Part shown: piece by piece, positions 40,424 to 49,496 of the stretch | Layout of the letters: the number at the start of each line of letters is the position of its first letter | Position numbering within the stretch: the first letter of the stretch is position 1 | Assembly: GCA_900541875.1 (NCBI GenBank) | Contig: UQLF01000008.1 | Coordinates: 28,907-92,906 of the forward strand | Length of the DNA stretch: 64,000 bases | Source: an uncultured Collinsella sp. | GTDB taxonomy: Bacteria > Actinomycetota > Coriobacteriia > Coriobacteriales > Coriobacteriaceae | Direction: 5' to 3' | Notes under the pieces: generated by a model | The model's database searches: none | What the model saw: only the letters and a program-made list of their open reading frames with translations | What the model was told of the DNA's origin: nothing | Program-made: the position numbers and the translations under genes

Positions 40424-41221
40424 CTACTCGGCGAGCAGACGACGTAGCTCTTCTTCGACCGTGCGCACGTAGCGGACGCGGTCGTTGATGCCGCGCATGG
40501 TGGGGTTGCAGCTCTCCATCAGATAGGGATGGCCCACGACGTTGAGCATGTCGCGATCGTTCTCATTGTCGCCAAACGCCATCATCTCATCGGGCGAAAT
40601 CCCCAGGGCACGACCGTAATCGGCAAGCGCGGAGCCCTTGCCCGAACCGAAACCGATAAAGTCCGTCCATTCGGTTCCCGACGTCATCACATCGACACGG
40701 TCGCTAAAGAGGCGCTCGAAATACTCCAGGGCCGCCGGCTGATCCACCTCGGGCGTCTGGAAGGCAATCTTAATGACGTCCTCGTCGATGTCCTCGGGAC
40801 GATCGACCACCGCCACATCGCAGTGGACCTCATAGCGCAAATGGTCGACGAACGCATCGTTGCCGCTCATGGTGTAGAGGTGCCCCTCACACGAAAGGGT
40901 CACGTCGGCATGGGGATACGTAACCACGGCATTCGCGATATCCATAGCAAGGCTACGCTCCATGGAACGCTTGACAACGGCACGCCCCTCGCTCATCACC
41001 AGGGCTCCGTTTTCGCATACATAGGCGAGCTCATCGGCCACCGGGGCAAACAGGTAGCGCAAGCTCGCATATTGACGGCCGCTCGCCGGCATAAACACGA
41101 TACCGCGACGATGCAGCTCATCGATAAGTTCAAAGGCCTCGGAACGCGGCTCGCGCTCCCCCGGATGCAGCAACGTGCCGTCCAAATCGCATGCAATCAG
41201 CTTGATTCCCTCAAGACCCAT
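40424..41221 (-). CDS. HAD-IIB family phosphatase
   Basis: 265 residues of the Cof subfamily. Motif I IKLIACDLDGTLLHPG, motif II FMPASGRQY and motif IV MMAFGDNENDRDMLNVVG are intact. Substrate probably a sugar phosphate or flavin nucleotide. ATG at 41221 has GGGGGAAA upstream; an upstream frame to 41281 crosses a terminator stem and is not used. Confidence 0.85.
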   Translation of the reverse strand: MGLEGIKLIACDLDGTLLHPGEREPRSEAFELIDELHRRGIVFMPASGRQYASLRYLFAPVADELAYVCENGALVMSEGRAVVKRSMERSLAMDIANAVVTYPHADVTLSCEGHLYTMSGNDAFVDHLRYEVHCDVAVVDRPEDIDEDVIKIAFQTPEVDQPAALEYFERLFSDRVDVMTSGTEWTDFIGFGSGKGSALADYGRALGISPDEMMAFGDNENDRDMLNVVGHPYLMESCNPTMRGINDRVRYVRTVEEELRRLLAE

Positions 41222-41250
41222 ATGCTTTCCCCCAAAGCACCTCATCAACA

Positions 41251-41293
41251 GTAAGACGGACTTTGAATAGTTGCCTCTCAAAGTCCGTCTTAC
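41251..41293 (-). terminator. 16-bp stem terminator
   Basis: GTAAGACGGACTTTGA pairs perfectly with 41278-41293. It is 12 bases past the stop of the UreE-like gene and upstream of the HAD gene, separating two minus-strand units. Confidence 0.65.
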
Positions 41294-41304
41294 TCATACG
41301 CACG

Positions 41305-41883
41305 TTAACCGCGCGCCTTCTTTACGATCGTAAAGTCGGGAGCCATACTCACGACGACATCCGCCGCGCTCGATGCAAAGCGTCGGCTGGCATCGAGCTC
41401 GCGTGTGACCACCGAGAGCCGAACACCCTCGACACCCCGGAGTATGCGGCCCAAAACAGGCTGCACCGGCGTATACATGCGCACGGTATGCTCGTCCGAG
41501 TCGCCTCGGAAGAGCGGCGCATGCATGTTGCCAATCTCCCAGCACGCATGCGCGAGTGCAATCGGATCCATGCGGTCGACTTCGACCAAATAAACCTCGG
41601 CGCTGCGCAGGCGCACGACAACCGCCACGGGCACCACGCCCGAACGGTCAATGGCGAGCACGTCGCCATCGGCAAGACGACCGCCGTCGGCAGTATCCAG
41701 CCGAACACCGATCGTGCGCCCCAGCTCCGTTACGCCCGCAAATGTGCGGGCATCGGCCTGGTCCCAATCGAGCAATAGCTCGTCAACTTCAAAGACGCCG
41801 CCCAACTTCCGGCGAAGCAGGAGTTCATAGGACGGATCGTTGAGATTTCCCAAGCATGTCGTCGAAACCAAGCGTTCAGGCAT
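41305..41883 (-). CDS. UreE-like nickel metallochaperone
   Basis: 192 residues. The C-terminal half shows the UreE pattern: AHACWEIGNMHAPLF (UreE: A...LGNRH.P), then a histidine-bearing strand and PVQPVLGRILRGVEGVRLSVV (UreE: D.VL..ML..LG..V). The N-terminal half is beta-rich like the peptide-binding domain. The classical C-terminal His tail is absent. No urease genes are nearby, so nickel delivery to another enzyme, or general nickel handling, is more likely. Its start lies 3 bases after the SlyD-like gene's stop. Confidence 0.55.
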   Translation of the reverse strand: MPERLVSTTCLGNLNDPSYELLLRRKLGGVFEVDELLLDWDQADARTFAGVTELGRTIGVRLDTADGGRLADGDVLAIDRSGVVPVAVVVRLRSAEVYLVEVDRMDPIALAHACWEIGNMHAPLFRGDSDEHTVRMYTPVQPVLGRILRGVEGVRLSVVTRELDASRRFASSAADVVVSMAPDFTIVKKARG

Positions 41884-41886
41884 ACT

Positions 41887-42315
41887 CTAGCCCTCGACCT
41901 CGACGAGCTCGATATCAAAGTTGAGGTCCTTGCCGGCCAACTCGTGGTTGGCGTCGAGCGTCACGGCCTCGGGCGTCACGTCGATGACAACGGCGGGGAC
42001 GGGCATGCCGCTCGGCGTGGACAGGAAAAGCTTCATGCCCTTCTCGATCTGCTCGATGTTGGGAACCTGTTCGGCCGGGAAGGTCAGGACCATCTCGGGA
42101 TTGTGCTCGCCGTAGGCATCGGCAGCAGGAATGTGCACGGTCTTCTTCTCGCCCACCTGCATGTCGACAACAGCGGCGTCGAAGCCCTTGATCATCTGAC
42201 CGGCGCCGCAGGTGAACTCCAGCGGCTCGCCGCGATCGTAGGAGCTATCGAACTGCGTGCCGTCGTCGAGCGTGCCGCGATAATGGGTCTTGACCTTCTT
42301 GCCCTGGTTGGACAT
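41887..42315 (-). CDS. FKBP-type peptidyl-prolyl isomerase, SlyD-like
   Basis: 142 residues. THYRGTLDDGTQFDSSYDRGEPLEFTCGAG (FKBP core; key residues in LDDGTQFDSSYDRG) and the IF-domain insertion HNPEMVLTFPAEQVPNIEQIEKG mark the SlyD subfamily. It folds proteins around proline bonds; SlyD also binds nickel through a His-rich tail, which is missing here (ends in VELVEVEG). Pairing with the UreE-like gene in one operon suggests a nickel link. ATG at 42315 has GGAGGT upstream. Confidence 0.85.
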   Translation of the reverse strand: MSNQGKKVKTHYRGTLDDGTQFDSSYDRGEPLEFTCGAGQMIKGFDAAVVDMQVGEKKTVHIPAADAYGEHNPEMVLTFPAEQVPNIEQIEKGMKLFLSTPSGMPVPAVVIDVTPEAVTLDANHELAGKDLNFDIELVEVEG

Positions 42316-42435
42316 GGTAACCTCCGTAATAAGGGCGGCGCACAACGCGGGCCGCCATGAACATATGGCGCTAACTATACCCTAGTCATACAATTCAATG
42401 ACAGTTTGCAAAGAAACGCTGCAACCGGAGGAACC

Positions 42436-43449
42436 ATGGCATATCCCGTATTTGATCTACACTGCGACACCGCCGACCGCATCGGCTGGGCCACGCTCGA
42501 TCTCGACCTGCGCTTTACCGCCGGCACCGACGGTTATTTCCCCGGCGACGAAACGCATCCGCAAGATTTCGACCTCATCGAGGGCAACGCCTGCGCCATC
42601 TCGCTCGCAAAGATCGGCAACACGCCGTGGGCACAGTGCTTCGCCACGTTTGTCCCCGACGAGATTCCCACCGCCCACGCCGCGCGCTTCCAGGCGCAGA
42701 TCATGGCGCACATGAGCGGCCAGGCAATGCTCAACCACGACCGCATGGTCAACGTACGCAGCACGGCAGACATTCGCCCCGCGCTCAAAGACGGCAAGGT
42801 CGCCTGCATCCACACCATCGAAAACGCCACGTTCTTTGCCGAGGACCCCGCGCTGATCGAGGTGCTCAAGAGTCTGGGCGTGCTCATGTCATCGCTCAGC
42901 TGGAACGCCCAGGGGCCGCTCGCAAGTGGACACGACTCCCACGCCGGCCTCACCGCCGCCGGCATCGAGGCGCTCACGCAAATGGAGCACGCCGGCATGG
43001 TGCTCGATGTCTCCCATCTCAACGACGAGTGCTTTGACGAAGTTGCCGCCCACGCCACGCGCCCCTTTGTCGCCAGCCATTCCAATTCCCGCGCGGTCTG
43101 CGGCGTCAAGCGCAACCTCACCGACGACCAGTTCCGCACCATTCGCGACATGGGCGGCATTGTCGGCCTCAATTACTGCAGCGAGTTCCTCTCTAGCGAA
43201 GCGACCAAAGAGACCGCCGCAGACGTCACCTTCGATCGGCTGGCGGCACATATCGAGCATTGGCTCGACTTGGATGGCGAGGACGCCATCGCACTCGGTG
43301 GCGACTGGGACGGCGCCACGGTGCCCGACTTCCTCTCCGATGCCAGCAAGATGCCCGAGTTCCAGAACATGCTTTCCAAGCATTTTGGCAAGACCGTGAT
43401 GCAAAAACTCTGCAGCGATAATGCCCTCGCCTTCTTCGAGCGTTATTAA
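42436..43449 (+). CDS. Membrane dipeptidase (peptidase M19)
   Basis: 337 residues, amidohydrolase fold. Zinc ligands appear in VFDLHCDTADRIG (HxD), ACIHTIENATFF (bridging glutamate), LDVSHLNDECFDE and PFVASHSNSRAVCG, with the C-terminal ALGGDWDGAT. It cleaves dipeptides, usually with a D-residue or dehydropeptides. ATG at 42436 with GGAGGA 3-4 bases upstream. Cytoplasmic, as no signal is present. Confidence 0.9.
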   Translation: MAYPVFDLHCDTADRIGWATLDLDLRFTAGTDGYFPGDETHPQDFDLIEGNACAISLAKIGNTPWAQCFATFVPDEIPTAHAARFQAQIMAHMSGQAMLNHDRMVNVRSTADIRPALKDGKVACIHTIENATFFAEDPALIEVLKSLGVLMSSLSWNAQGPLASGHDSHAGLTAAGIEALTQMEHAGMVLDVSHLNDECFDEVAAHATRPFVASHSNSRAVCGVKRNLTDDQFRTIRDMGGIVGLNYCSEFLSSEATKETAADVTFDRLAAHIEHWLDLDGEDAIALGGDWDGATVPDFLSDASKMPEFQNMLSKHFGKTVMQKLCSDNALAFFERY

Positions 43450-43466
43450 TTTCACATCCCCTGAGC

Positions 43467-43500
43467 GGGCCGGCATGCCGAACGGTCGACATGCCGGCCC
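43467..43500 (+). terminator. GC-rich stem after dipeptidase gene
   Basis: GGGCCGGCATG and CATGCCGGCCC form a perfect 11-bp stem 18 bases after the dipeptidase stop. The possible ATG at 43491 falls inside it. Confidence 0.55.
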
Positions 43501-43523
43501 GTCCCCGATCTGAAGGACCGCTT

Positions 43524-44300
43524 TTGACGCAGCAGTTTACGATTTCCGCATCCCGACCGGATGGGACGACCATCCCCGTCGTCGTTACCAAAAAGCGCGT
43601 CAAGAACTTCAACCTACGCGTCACATCGAGCGGCGAGGTCCACGCCAGCGCACCGATCGGCGCCAGCCGCGAGCGTATCGAAGCGTTTGTGAAGCGCAAC
43701 AGCGCCTGGATTATCAGCCGACTTGCCCAGCGCGAGCAACGTCAGGCGACGGCGCGAGAGCCGCTCAGCCCCTCGTCCGTCATTGCACTTTGGGGCAAGC
43801 CCATCACCGTTCAGGATGCACTCGACCACAACTTTGTATCACCCGCACCGCGGCCCAAGCAGGCCACCTTCGCAAGTTTTATGGGCGCCGACGAGCCAAG
43901 TGGGTGCACGCAGGCAATGCAGCGCACAGCCCTCGACGGCCTAACCCCCAAAGAACTCCAGACCCACATCGACCAGCTTTATACGTCCGAAGTCACATCG
44001 GCGCTACGCGATATGGTGCACGCATACGAAATCGCAATGGGTGTCGCCGTTTCCCGCGTTTCCGTACGCAGCATGAAAACGCGTTGGGGCTCCTGCACGC
44101 CCAAATCCGGCGCCGTTCGCATCGCACGAGAACTTGCCGCCTACCCCGTCGAATGTCTCGACATGGTTGTCGCCCACGAGCTTGTCCACTTGCTCGAGCC
44201 AAGCCACAATCAGCGGTTTCACGCCCTGCTCGACACGTACTGCCCCAACAATAGAGCCCTGTCGCAGCGGCTCAAAAAACCGCCCGCCAGCAAGATTTAG
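43524..44300 (+). CDS. YgjP-like zinc metalloprotease (DUF45/SprT-like)
   Basis: About 258 residues. The zinc motif VVAHELVHLLEPSHNQRF and the preceding SMKTRWGSCTPKSGAVRI place it in the YgjP/M48 group. TTG at 43524 with GAAGGA 6 bases upstream fits better than ATG 43491, which lies in a terminator stem. A poorly conserved insertion follows residue 90 (SPAPRPKQATFASFMG). Physiological substrate is unknown. Confidence 0.8.
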   Translation: MTQQFTISASRPDGTTIPVVVTKKRVKNFNLRVTSSGEVHASAPIGASRERIEAFVKRNSAWIISRLAQREQRQATAREPLSPSSVIALWGKPITVQDALDHNFVSPAPRPKQATFASFMGADEPSGCTQAMQRTALDGLTPKELQTHIDQLYTSEVTSALRDMVHAYEIAMGVAVSRVSVRSMKTRWGSCTPKSGAVRIARELAAYPVECLDMVVAHELVHLLEPSHNQRFHALLDTYCPNNRALSQRLKKPPASKI

Positions 44301-44306
44301 AGTCGG

Positions 44307-44792
44307 CTAGCGCACGCGCTCGATCTCGACACCGCAGCTTGCCAGGGGAAGACCGACGGGCGCCCAAGGCTTATCGAGCTTAACACGCACGCCAAGCAGC
44401 AAAGGGTAACGACGTAGCAGCATCTGGGCCACACCCTCGGCTGCAGCCTCGATGAGCTTAAACGTATGCTCGCGCAGATAGCCATCGACATCGTGGCACA
44501 CCGAGCCGTAGTCAATCGAGGCGTCCAGGTTATCGTGCTCCCCCGCTGCACGCAGGTCGGCGTAGAGCACCAAGGACACGATGAATTTCTGGCCCAGCGC
44601 GTTCTCTTCGGGATACACGCCGTGGTTGGCAAAGACCTCGAGACCGTCGATAGTAATGCGGTCGGCATGGCGAAGATCGTCATAGCTCACGTGGGGCACC
44701 GCCGTTGCAGTGGATATTTCGCCCCTTCCACGGCGGGCGAGCTCGGCGCCTTCAGTCTTGGTTGCATTCTCGGGCAGTTTCTTGTTACTCAT
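44307..44792 (-). CDS. folB: Dihydroneopterin aldolase
   Basis: 161 residues. The last 120 are FolB: DRITIDGLEVFANHGVYPEE with the active-site tyrosine/glutamate, SIDYGSVCHDV, and FKLIEAAAEGVAQML with the catalytic lysine. The first 40 residues are an extra charged extension. It converts 7,8-dihydroneopterin to 6-hydroxymethyl-dihydropterin and glycolaldehyde in folate synthesis. Third gene of the folE-HD-folB unit, with AAGGAG 10 bases before the ATG. Confidence 0.88.
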   Translation of the reverse strand: MSNKKLPENATKTEGAELARRGRGEISTATAVPHVSYDDLRHADRITIDGLEVFANHGVYPEENALGQKFIVSLVLYADLRAAGEHDNLDASIDYGSVCHDVDGYLREHTFKLIEAAAEGVAQMLLRRYPLLLGVRVKLDKPWAPVGLPLASCGVEIERVR

Positions 44793-44834
44793 CGCGATCG
44801 TCTCCTTCGTTTAGAACCCCGACCGCGCAACTAA

Positions 44835-45416
44835 CTACACGCGAATCGACAGGTTCTTTTTATCATCGCTCCAGTTGCAAGCATTGCGCGCGGGGCATGC
44901 AAAGCAGGCGCGCGACGCTTTGTCGGCTGCATAGAGCAGACGCTCAAGCGGTTGGCTGTTCACGCGCAGCTTTCGATGGCCCAGAATGGCCGTCTTAATG
45001 GCTGCGGCATCGGCCGGCTCAAACGCCACATCATCGGACATGCCGCCGAGGATCGCATCAGCGACGCGTTCGCTTGCAACATCATGGGATATACCCGATT
45101 CATACTGTTCATCTTTGCCGATATCGTGAAGAAGTGCCGTGGCGTAGATGACCTCGCGGTCAAATTCGAGCTGTTCCTCGAGATTCTTGATCCACATAAT
45201 GCGAGCGACATCGAGCAGATGGTCAATACCGTGACGGCAGAAGATGCGCCCCGATTCCAACTGTGCAATGTTGCCCAGGTGCCGCCGGAACAGCCCGTTG
45301 GCACAAATGTAATCAATGCGAGGCATGGCACCAAAGGGAGTCAGGCCCGAAGCCATAAAGCCGCGACGCGGCGTCCCCTCATCGGTTTTCGATGTAAAGT
45401 CGTTGACGACCCTCAT
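44835..45416 (-). CDS. HD-domain hydrolase in folate operon
   Basis: 193 residues. HD motif residues are RHGIDHLLDVARIM, ATALLHDIGKDEQY and DAAAIKTAILGHRK; the C-terminus has a cysteine cluster (CFACPARNACNW) followed by KKN. HD proteins between folE and folB could be phosphohydrolases; removal of phosphates from dihydroneopterin triphosphate is a missing step that this might fill, which is inference. Start is 1-2 bases beyond the folE stop, so it is translationally coupled. Confidence 0.75.
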   Translation of the reverse strand: MRVVNDFTSKTDEGTPRRGFMASGLTPFGAMPRIDYICANGLFRRHLGNIAQLESGRIFCRHGIDHLLDVARIMWIKNLEEQLEFDREVIYATALLHDIGKDEQYESGISHDVASERVADAILGGMSDDVAFEPADAAAIKTAILGHRKLRVNSQPLERLLYAADKASRACFACPARNACNWSDDKKNLSIRV

Positions 45417-45418
45417 GG

Positions 45419-45976
45419 TTAGCGGCCCAGCATCCTAAAGAACCGCTCCTCGAGCGCGGGATCGGTCTCGAAGACGCCGCGGCGAGCGAGCGTCACGGTC
45501 TTGGTGCCGGGCTTCTGCACGCCGCGCATGGTCATGCACATATGCTCAGCCTCCATGAGCACAATCGCTCCCTGGGGAGCGAGATAATCCATGAGAGCAT
45601 CGGCAACCTGCGCACACAGCTGCTCCTGCAGCTGCAGACGACGGGCATAAACCTCAACCGTGCGGGCGAGCTTGGAAAGCCCAGCCACCCGACCGTTAGG
45701 GATATAACCAATGGCGGCCTTGCCATAAAACGGCAACAGATGATGTTCACACAGCGAGTAGAACGTGATGTCGCGCTCGATAACCAAATCGTTCGAAGCG
45801 ACGGCAAAGGTTTTGGACAGGTGTTCCTCGGCACTCTGGTCCATACCGCCGGCGATCTCACCATACATACGGGCAACGCGCGCCGGGGTCTCCAGCAGGC
45901 CCTCACGAGTTGGGTCCTCGCCTATGCCCTCAAGCAACAGCTTAATGGCGGCCTCGACTTTTTCCTGATCGACCAT
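45419..45976 (-). CDS. folE: GTP cyclohydrolase I
   Basis: 185 residues. Zinc ligands Cys/His in SLCEHHLLPFYGKA and CMTMRGVQKPG; the GTP-binding GLSKLARTVEVYARRLQLQE is intact. It makes dihydroneopterin triphosphate from GTP, the first step of folate synthesis. GAGG lies 5 bases before ATG 45976. First gene of the unit. Confidence 0.95.
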   Translation of the reverse strand: MVDQEKVEAAIKLLLEGIGEDPTREGLLETPARVARMYGEIAGGMDQSAEEHLSKTFAVASNDLVIERDITFYSLCEHHLLPFYGKAAIGYIPNGRVAGLSKLARTVEVYARRLQLQEQLCAQVADALMDYLAPQGAIVLMEAEHMCMTMRGVQKPGTKTVTLARRGVFETDPALEERFFRMLGR

Positions 45977-46042
45977 CTGGGCCTCACTTTTCCGATTTCA
46001 CGTTCGCGCTATGGTACCACGCCCTTCGGCATCGACCACAAG

Positions 46043-46624
46043 CTACATAGTATGGGTCGAATAGACCGGATCATCATGCCAAAGTTCAACCGCATCACAA
46101 AGCGCAACGCCCTCGCGCTCAGCACGGTCGCGCGTAGCGTTCATATCGATCACGCGCTGGTTACTCGAGCCCCTAAAGCGCAATGAGATATCGTACAGAT
46201 CCTGAACAAACGGGCCATCCACCAACATATCGAGGCAGGCAAGGATACGGTCCGTCGCCTCGGTATGGTGACGACCACCCGGCATAAGCTCCTCGAGCAC
46301 GTCGCCGGTAAAGCACCAAATGGTCTTGCCCGACCCCGCAGGATAGGCCGCACGCACGCGTTCGATAAAGTCAACAAGCCCCGCCTGATTCTCGGGCTCC
46401 ATGGGCTCGCCGCCCAGAATCGTCAGGCCATCGATAAAGGGATGGTCAAGACTCTCGATAATCTTATCCTCGACGGCGCGATCGAACGGCTCGCCCGCAG
46501 CAAAGTCCCACGCGACAGAGTTAAAGCAATTCTTGCACCCACGACGGCACCCGCTCACAAACAGAGAAGTACGAACGCCTTCCCCATCAGCAATGTCGAA
46601 ATACTTAATGTTCGCGTAGTTCAT
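46043..46624 (-). CDS. nrdG: Anaerobic ribonucleotide reductase activating protein
   Basis: 193 residues. Radical-SAM motif CRRGCKNC near residue 28 and a glycine-rich GGEPM. It uses S-adenosylmethionine and a [4Fe-4S] cluster to form the glycyl radical on NrdD. ATG at 46624 with AAAGG upstream. It lies downstream of nrdD, separated by about 425 bases with two long inverted repeats. Confidence 0.93.
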   Translation of the reverse strand: MNYANIKYFDIADGEGVRTSLFVSGCRRGCKNCFNSVAWDFAAGEPFDRAVEDKIIESLDHPFIDGLTILGGEPMEPENQAGLVDFIERVRAAYPAGSGKTIWCFTGDVLEELMPGGRHHTEATDRILACLDMLVDGPFVQDLYDISLRFRGSSNQRVIDMNATRDRAEREGVALCDAVELWHDDPVYSTHTM

Positions 46625-46638
46625 AGGTAACCTTTCTG

Positions 46639-46724
46639 GGGGTCTGGAGTATATCATCCCGTCCTCAAACATTCTCGGCCTTTGGCCTGCGAAACTGCGG
46701 GCGGGACGATATACTCCAGACCCC
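46639..46724. repeat. Inverted repeat 1 between nrdD and nrdG
   Basis: GGGGTCTGGAGTATATC (46639-46655) is perfectly complementary to 46708-46724, with TCCCG/CGGGA extending the stem inside. It is placed 15 bases before nrdG. Bases 46725-46905 hold no convincing gene. Confidence 0.7.
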
Positions 46725-46905
46725 TCGCGAGCGATACTCGGTGAACGAAGCGAACATCGAGCATAGGGTTCGAGGTCCAATAAAAACTGGGTTGCGGCTC
46801 AACCGCCATCGCAAGTAAATCGCAGCTGCAGCTCGAATTATTTCCGCTAAGAACTTCGAGGAGTGAACAGATCGCATACTGCATCTCAGCTACATTAACT
46901 TGGCT

Positions 46906-47035
46906 GCCCCGTAGCGAGGCCCCGGACCTTTGCTCGATATGAGTTCCGCACGAACAGGAGGCGCCAGTGGCGCCTCCGTCGTGAGCCAGGACTGTCCGAA
47001 ATAGCGAGTAAAGGTCCGGGGCCTCGCTACGGGGC
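46906..47035. repeat. Inverted repeat 2 (31-bp arms) after nrdD
   Basis: 46906-46936 and 47005-47035 are inverted copies differing at one base; the core reads CCGTAGCGAGGCCCCGGACC. A second hairpin, GGAGGCGCC/GGCGCCTCC (46957-46977), sits in the loop. The whole cruciform-like block lies 15 bases past the nrdD stop. Confidence 0.75.
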
Positions 47036-47050
47036 GGCCTGGGATGGCTA

Positions 47051-49273
47051 TTAGAGATGCAGCACGCGGTCGCGGATTTCCTCGGTTCGACCCTGGTTCC
47101 AGAACTGGGTACCGATGTAGCCGCACGTACGACGGGCGACATTCATCTTCTCCTGGTCACGATTGCCGCAATTGGGGCACTCCCACACCAGCTTGCCGTC
47201 ATCCTCGACAATCTTGATCTCGCCGTCGTAACCGCACACCTGGCAATAATCGCTCTTGGTGTTGAGCTCGGCGTACATGATGTTGTCGTAGATGTACTGC
47301 ATCACGCGAATGACAGCCTTGAGGTTGTCCTGCATGTTGGGAACTTCGACGTAGGAGATGGCGCCGCCCGGCGAAAGCTGCTGGAACATACCCTCGAACT
47401 TGAGCTTGTCGAATGCGTCGATCTCCTCGGACACGTGGACGTGGTAACTGTTGGTGATGTAGCCCTTGTCCGTCACGCCCGGGATGATGCCAAAACGACG
47501 CTGCAGGCACTTGGCGAACTTGTAGGTCGTCGACTCAAGCGGGGTACCGTACAGCGAGAAGTCAATATCGCTTTCGGCCTTCCACTCGGCGCACTTGTCG
47601 TTCATGCGCTGCATGACGGCCATGGCAAAGGGCGTGCCCTCCTTCTCGGTGTGGCTGTGGCCCGTCATGTACTTGACACACTCATACAGGCCGGCATAGC
47701 CCAGGCTGATGGTGGAGTATCCGCCCACGAGCAGCTTGTCGATTGTCTCGCCCTTCTTCAGACGAGCGAGGGCACCGTACTGCCACAGAATCGGTGCGGC
47801 GTCAGAAAGCGTACCCATCAGGCGCTCATGACGGCACAGCAGGGCACGGTGGCACAGCTCAAGGCGCTCATCGAAGATCTTCCAGAACTTGTCCATATCC
47901 TGATGCGAGCTCAGTGCGACATCAGGCAGGTTGATGGTCACGACGCCCTGGTTAAAGCGACCGTAGTACTTGGGCTTGTTCGGGTCGTAGTTCAGCGCGT
48001 TGGCAACGTTGTTAAAACCGTTGCCCGAGCGGTCGGGCGTCAAGAAGCTGCGGCAGCCCATGCAGGTATAGCAATCGCCGTTGCCGGCGGTCTCGCCCTT
48101 CGACAGCTTGAGCTCGCGCATCTTCTTCTCGGAGATGTAGTCGGGAACCATGCGCTTGGCGGTGCACTTGGCAGCCAGCTGGGTCAGGTAGAAGTACGGG
48201 GAATCCTCGTGAACGTTATCGTCCTCGAGTACATAGATAAGCTTGGGGAATGCCGGGGTAATCCACACGCCGGCCTCGTTCTTAACGCCCTCGTAGCGCT
48301 GGCGAAGCGTCTCCTCCACGATCATGGCAAGGTCGTGCTTCTCCTGAGGCGTACGGGCCTCGTTAAGATACATAAAGACCGTCACGAACGGCGCCTGGCC
48401 GTTGGTGGTCATAAGGGTCACGACCTGATACTGAATCGTCTGAACGCCGCGACGGATCTCGTCACGCAGGCGGTCCTCAACAACCTCGCGGACCTTTTCG
48501 GGAGATGCGGAAACGCCGAGCTCCTCGAGCTCGCGGGCGACCTCGCCGCGAATCTTTTGACGGCTCACCTCGACGAACGGGGCAAGATGGGTCAGCGAAA
48601 TCGACTGGCCACCGTACTGGGAGGAAGCAACCTGGGCGATGATCTGCGTCGCGATGTTGCAGGCGGTCGAGAAGCTGTGCGGCTTCTCAATCAGCGTACC
48701 CGAGATAACAGTACCGTTCTGGAGCATATCCTCCAGGTTCACCAGGTCGCAGTTATGCATGTGCTGGGCAAAGTAGTCCGAATCATGGAAGTGAATCAGG
48801 CCCTCATTGTGAGCATCCACAATCTCCTGGGGCAGCAGCACACGCTGAGTCAGGTCCTTGGAGATCTCGCCGGCCATGTAGTCACGCTGAACGGAGTTGA
48901 CGGTCGGGTTCTTGTTGGAGTTCTCCTGCTTGACCTCTTCGTTATTGCACTCGATCAGCGACAGGATCTTGTCATCGGTCGTGTTCTTCTGGCGCTTCAG
49001 GCTCTGAACATAGCGATAGATGATGTAGTGGCGGGCAACCTCGTAGCAGTCGAGACGCATGATCTCGTCCTCGACCAAATCCTGGATCTCCTCGACCGAA
49101 ACGGTGTGGCCCGCGTTCTCGCATGCCTCGGCGACGTTTTGCGCCGCGTAAACCACCTGGCGGTCGGTAAGACGAGAGCTCTCCTCGACCTCCAAGTTTG
49201 CGGCGCGGATGGCATTGACGATCTTATCGATGTCAAAGACAACCTCGGTGCCGCTGCGCTTGATGATCTTCAT
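47051..49273 (-). CDS. nrdD: Anaerobic ribonucleoside-triphosphate reductase
   Basis: 740 residues, class III enzyme. N-terminal ATP-cone (MKIIKRSGTEVVFDIDKIV), the long glycyl-radical enzyme barrel with GNGDCYTCMGCRSFLTPDRSGN holding active cysteines, a C-terminal zinc site (CQVCGYDGE and CPNCGN) and the radical glycine in RRTCGYIGTQFWNQGR. It reduces NTPs to dNTPs without oxygen. ATG at 49273 is preceded by AAGAGG. NrdR-like boxes lie upstream. Confidence 0.95.
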   Translation of the reverse strand: MKIIKRSGTEVVFDIDKIVNAIRAANLEVEESSRLTDRQVVYAAQNVAEACENAGHTVSVEEIQDLVEDEIMRLDCYEVARHYIIYRYVQSLKRQKNTTDDKILSLIECNNEEVKQENSNKNPTVNSVQRDYMAGEISKDLTQRVLLPQEIVDAHNEGLIHFHDSDYFAQHMHNCDLVNLEDMLQNGTVISGTLIEKPHSFSTACNIATQIIAQVASSQYGGQSISLTHLAPFVEVSRQKIRGEVARELEELGVSASPEKVREVVEDRLRDEIRRGVQTIQYQVVTLMTTNGQAPFVTVFMYLNEARTPQEKHDLAMIVEETLRQRYEGVKNEAGVWITPAFPKLIYVLEDDNVHEDSPYFYLTQLAAKCTAKRMVPDYISEKKMRELKLSKGETAGNGDCYTCMGCRSFLTPDRSGNGFNNVANALNYDPNKPKYYGRFNQGVVTINLPDVALSSHQDMDKFWKIFDERLELCHRALLCRHERLMGTLSDAAPILWQYGALARLKKGETIDKLLVGGYSTISLGYAGLYECVKYMTGHSHTEKEGTPFAMAVMQRMNDKCAEWKAESDIDFSLYGTPLESTTYKFAKCLQRRFGIIPGVTDKGYITNSYHVHVSEEIDAFDKLKFEGMFQQLSPGGAISYVEVPNMQDNLKAVIRVMQYIYDNIMYAELNTKSDYCQVCGYDGEIKIVEDDGKLVWECPNCGNRDQEKMNVARRTCGYIGTQFWNQGRTEEIRDRVLHL

Positions 49274-49496
49274 CCTCTTGCCTCTTTCGCATCGTAGCCT
49301 CATCGCGCTTCAGAGCCAAACGATACCCGGCAGGGCTTGCCCCTGTCTTGCGGCGCCGTCGCGCAATCTGTGTTCTCGATAAACCATAAGCCTCCATGCG
49401 GACATTCCCTAGAGCCGATCAAGCGGCTCAAGGACACGTTCGAAAGAGGCAGTTAAGGTCTTCGTTCTCTGTCCGCCATCTATCATACGACAAAGA

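Noticed and set aside
46654..46884. A 76-codon minus-strand frame (MQYAICSLLEV...) between nrdD and nrdG
   Set aside because: No ribosome site, runs across a long inverted repeat, and codon use is unlike the neighbouring genes. It is probably by-product of repeat sequence.
47057..49297. 746-codon plus-strand frame opposite nrdD
   Set aside because: Antisense shadow of nrdD; the nrdD motifs are unambiguous.
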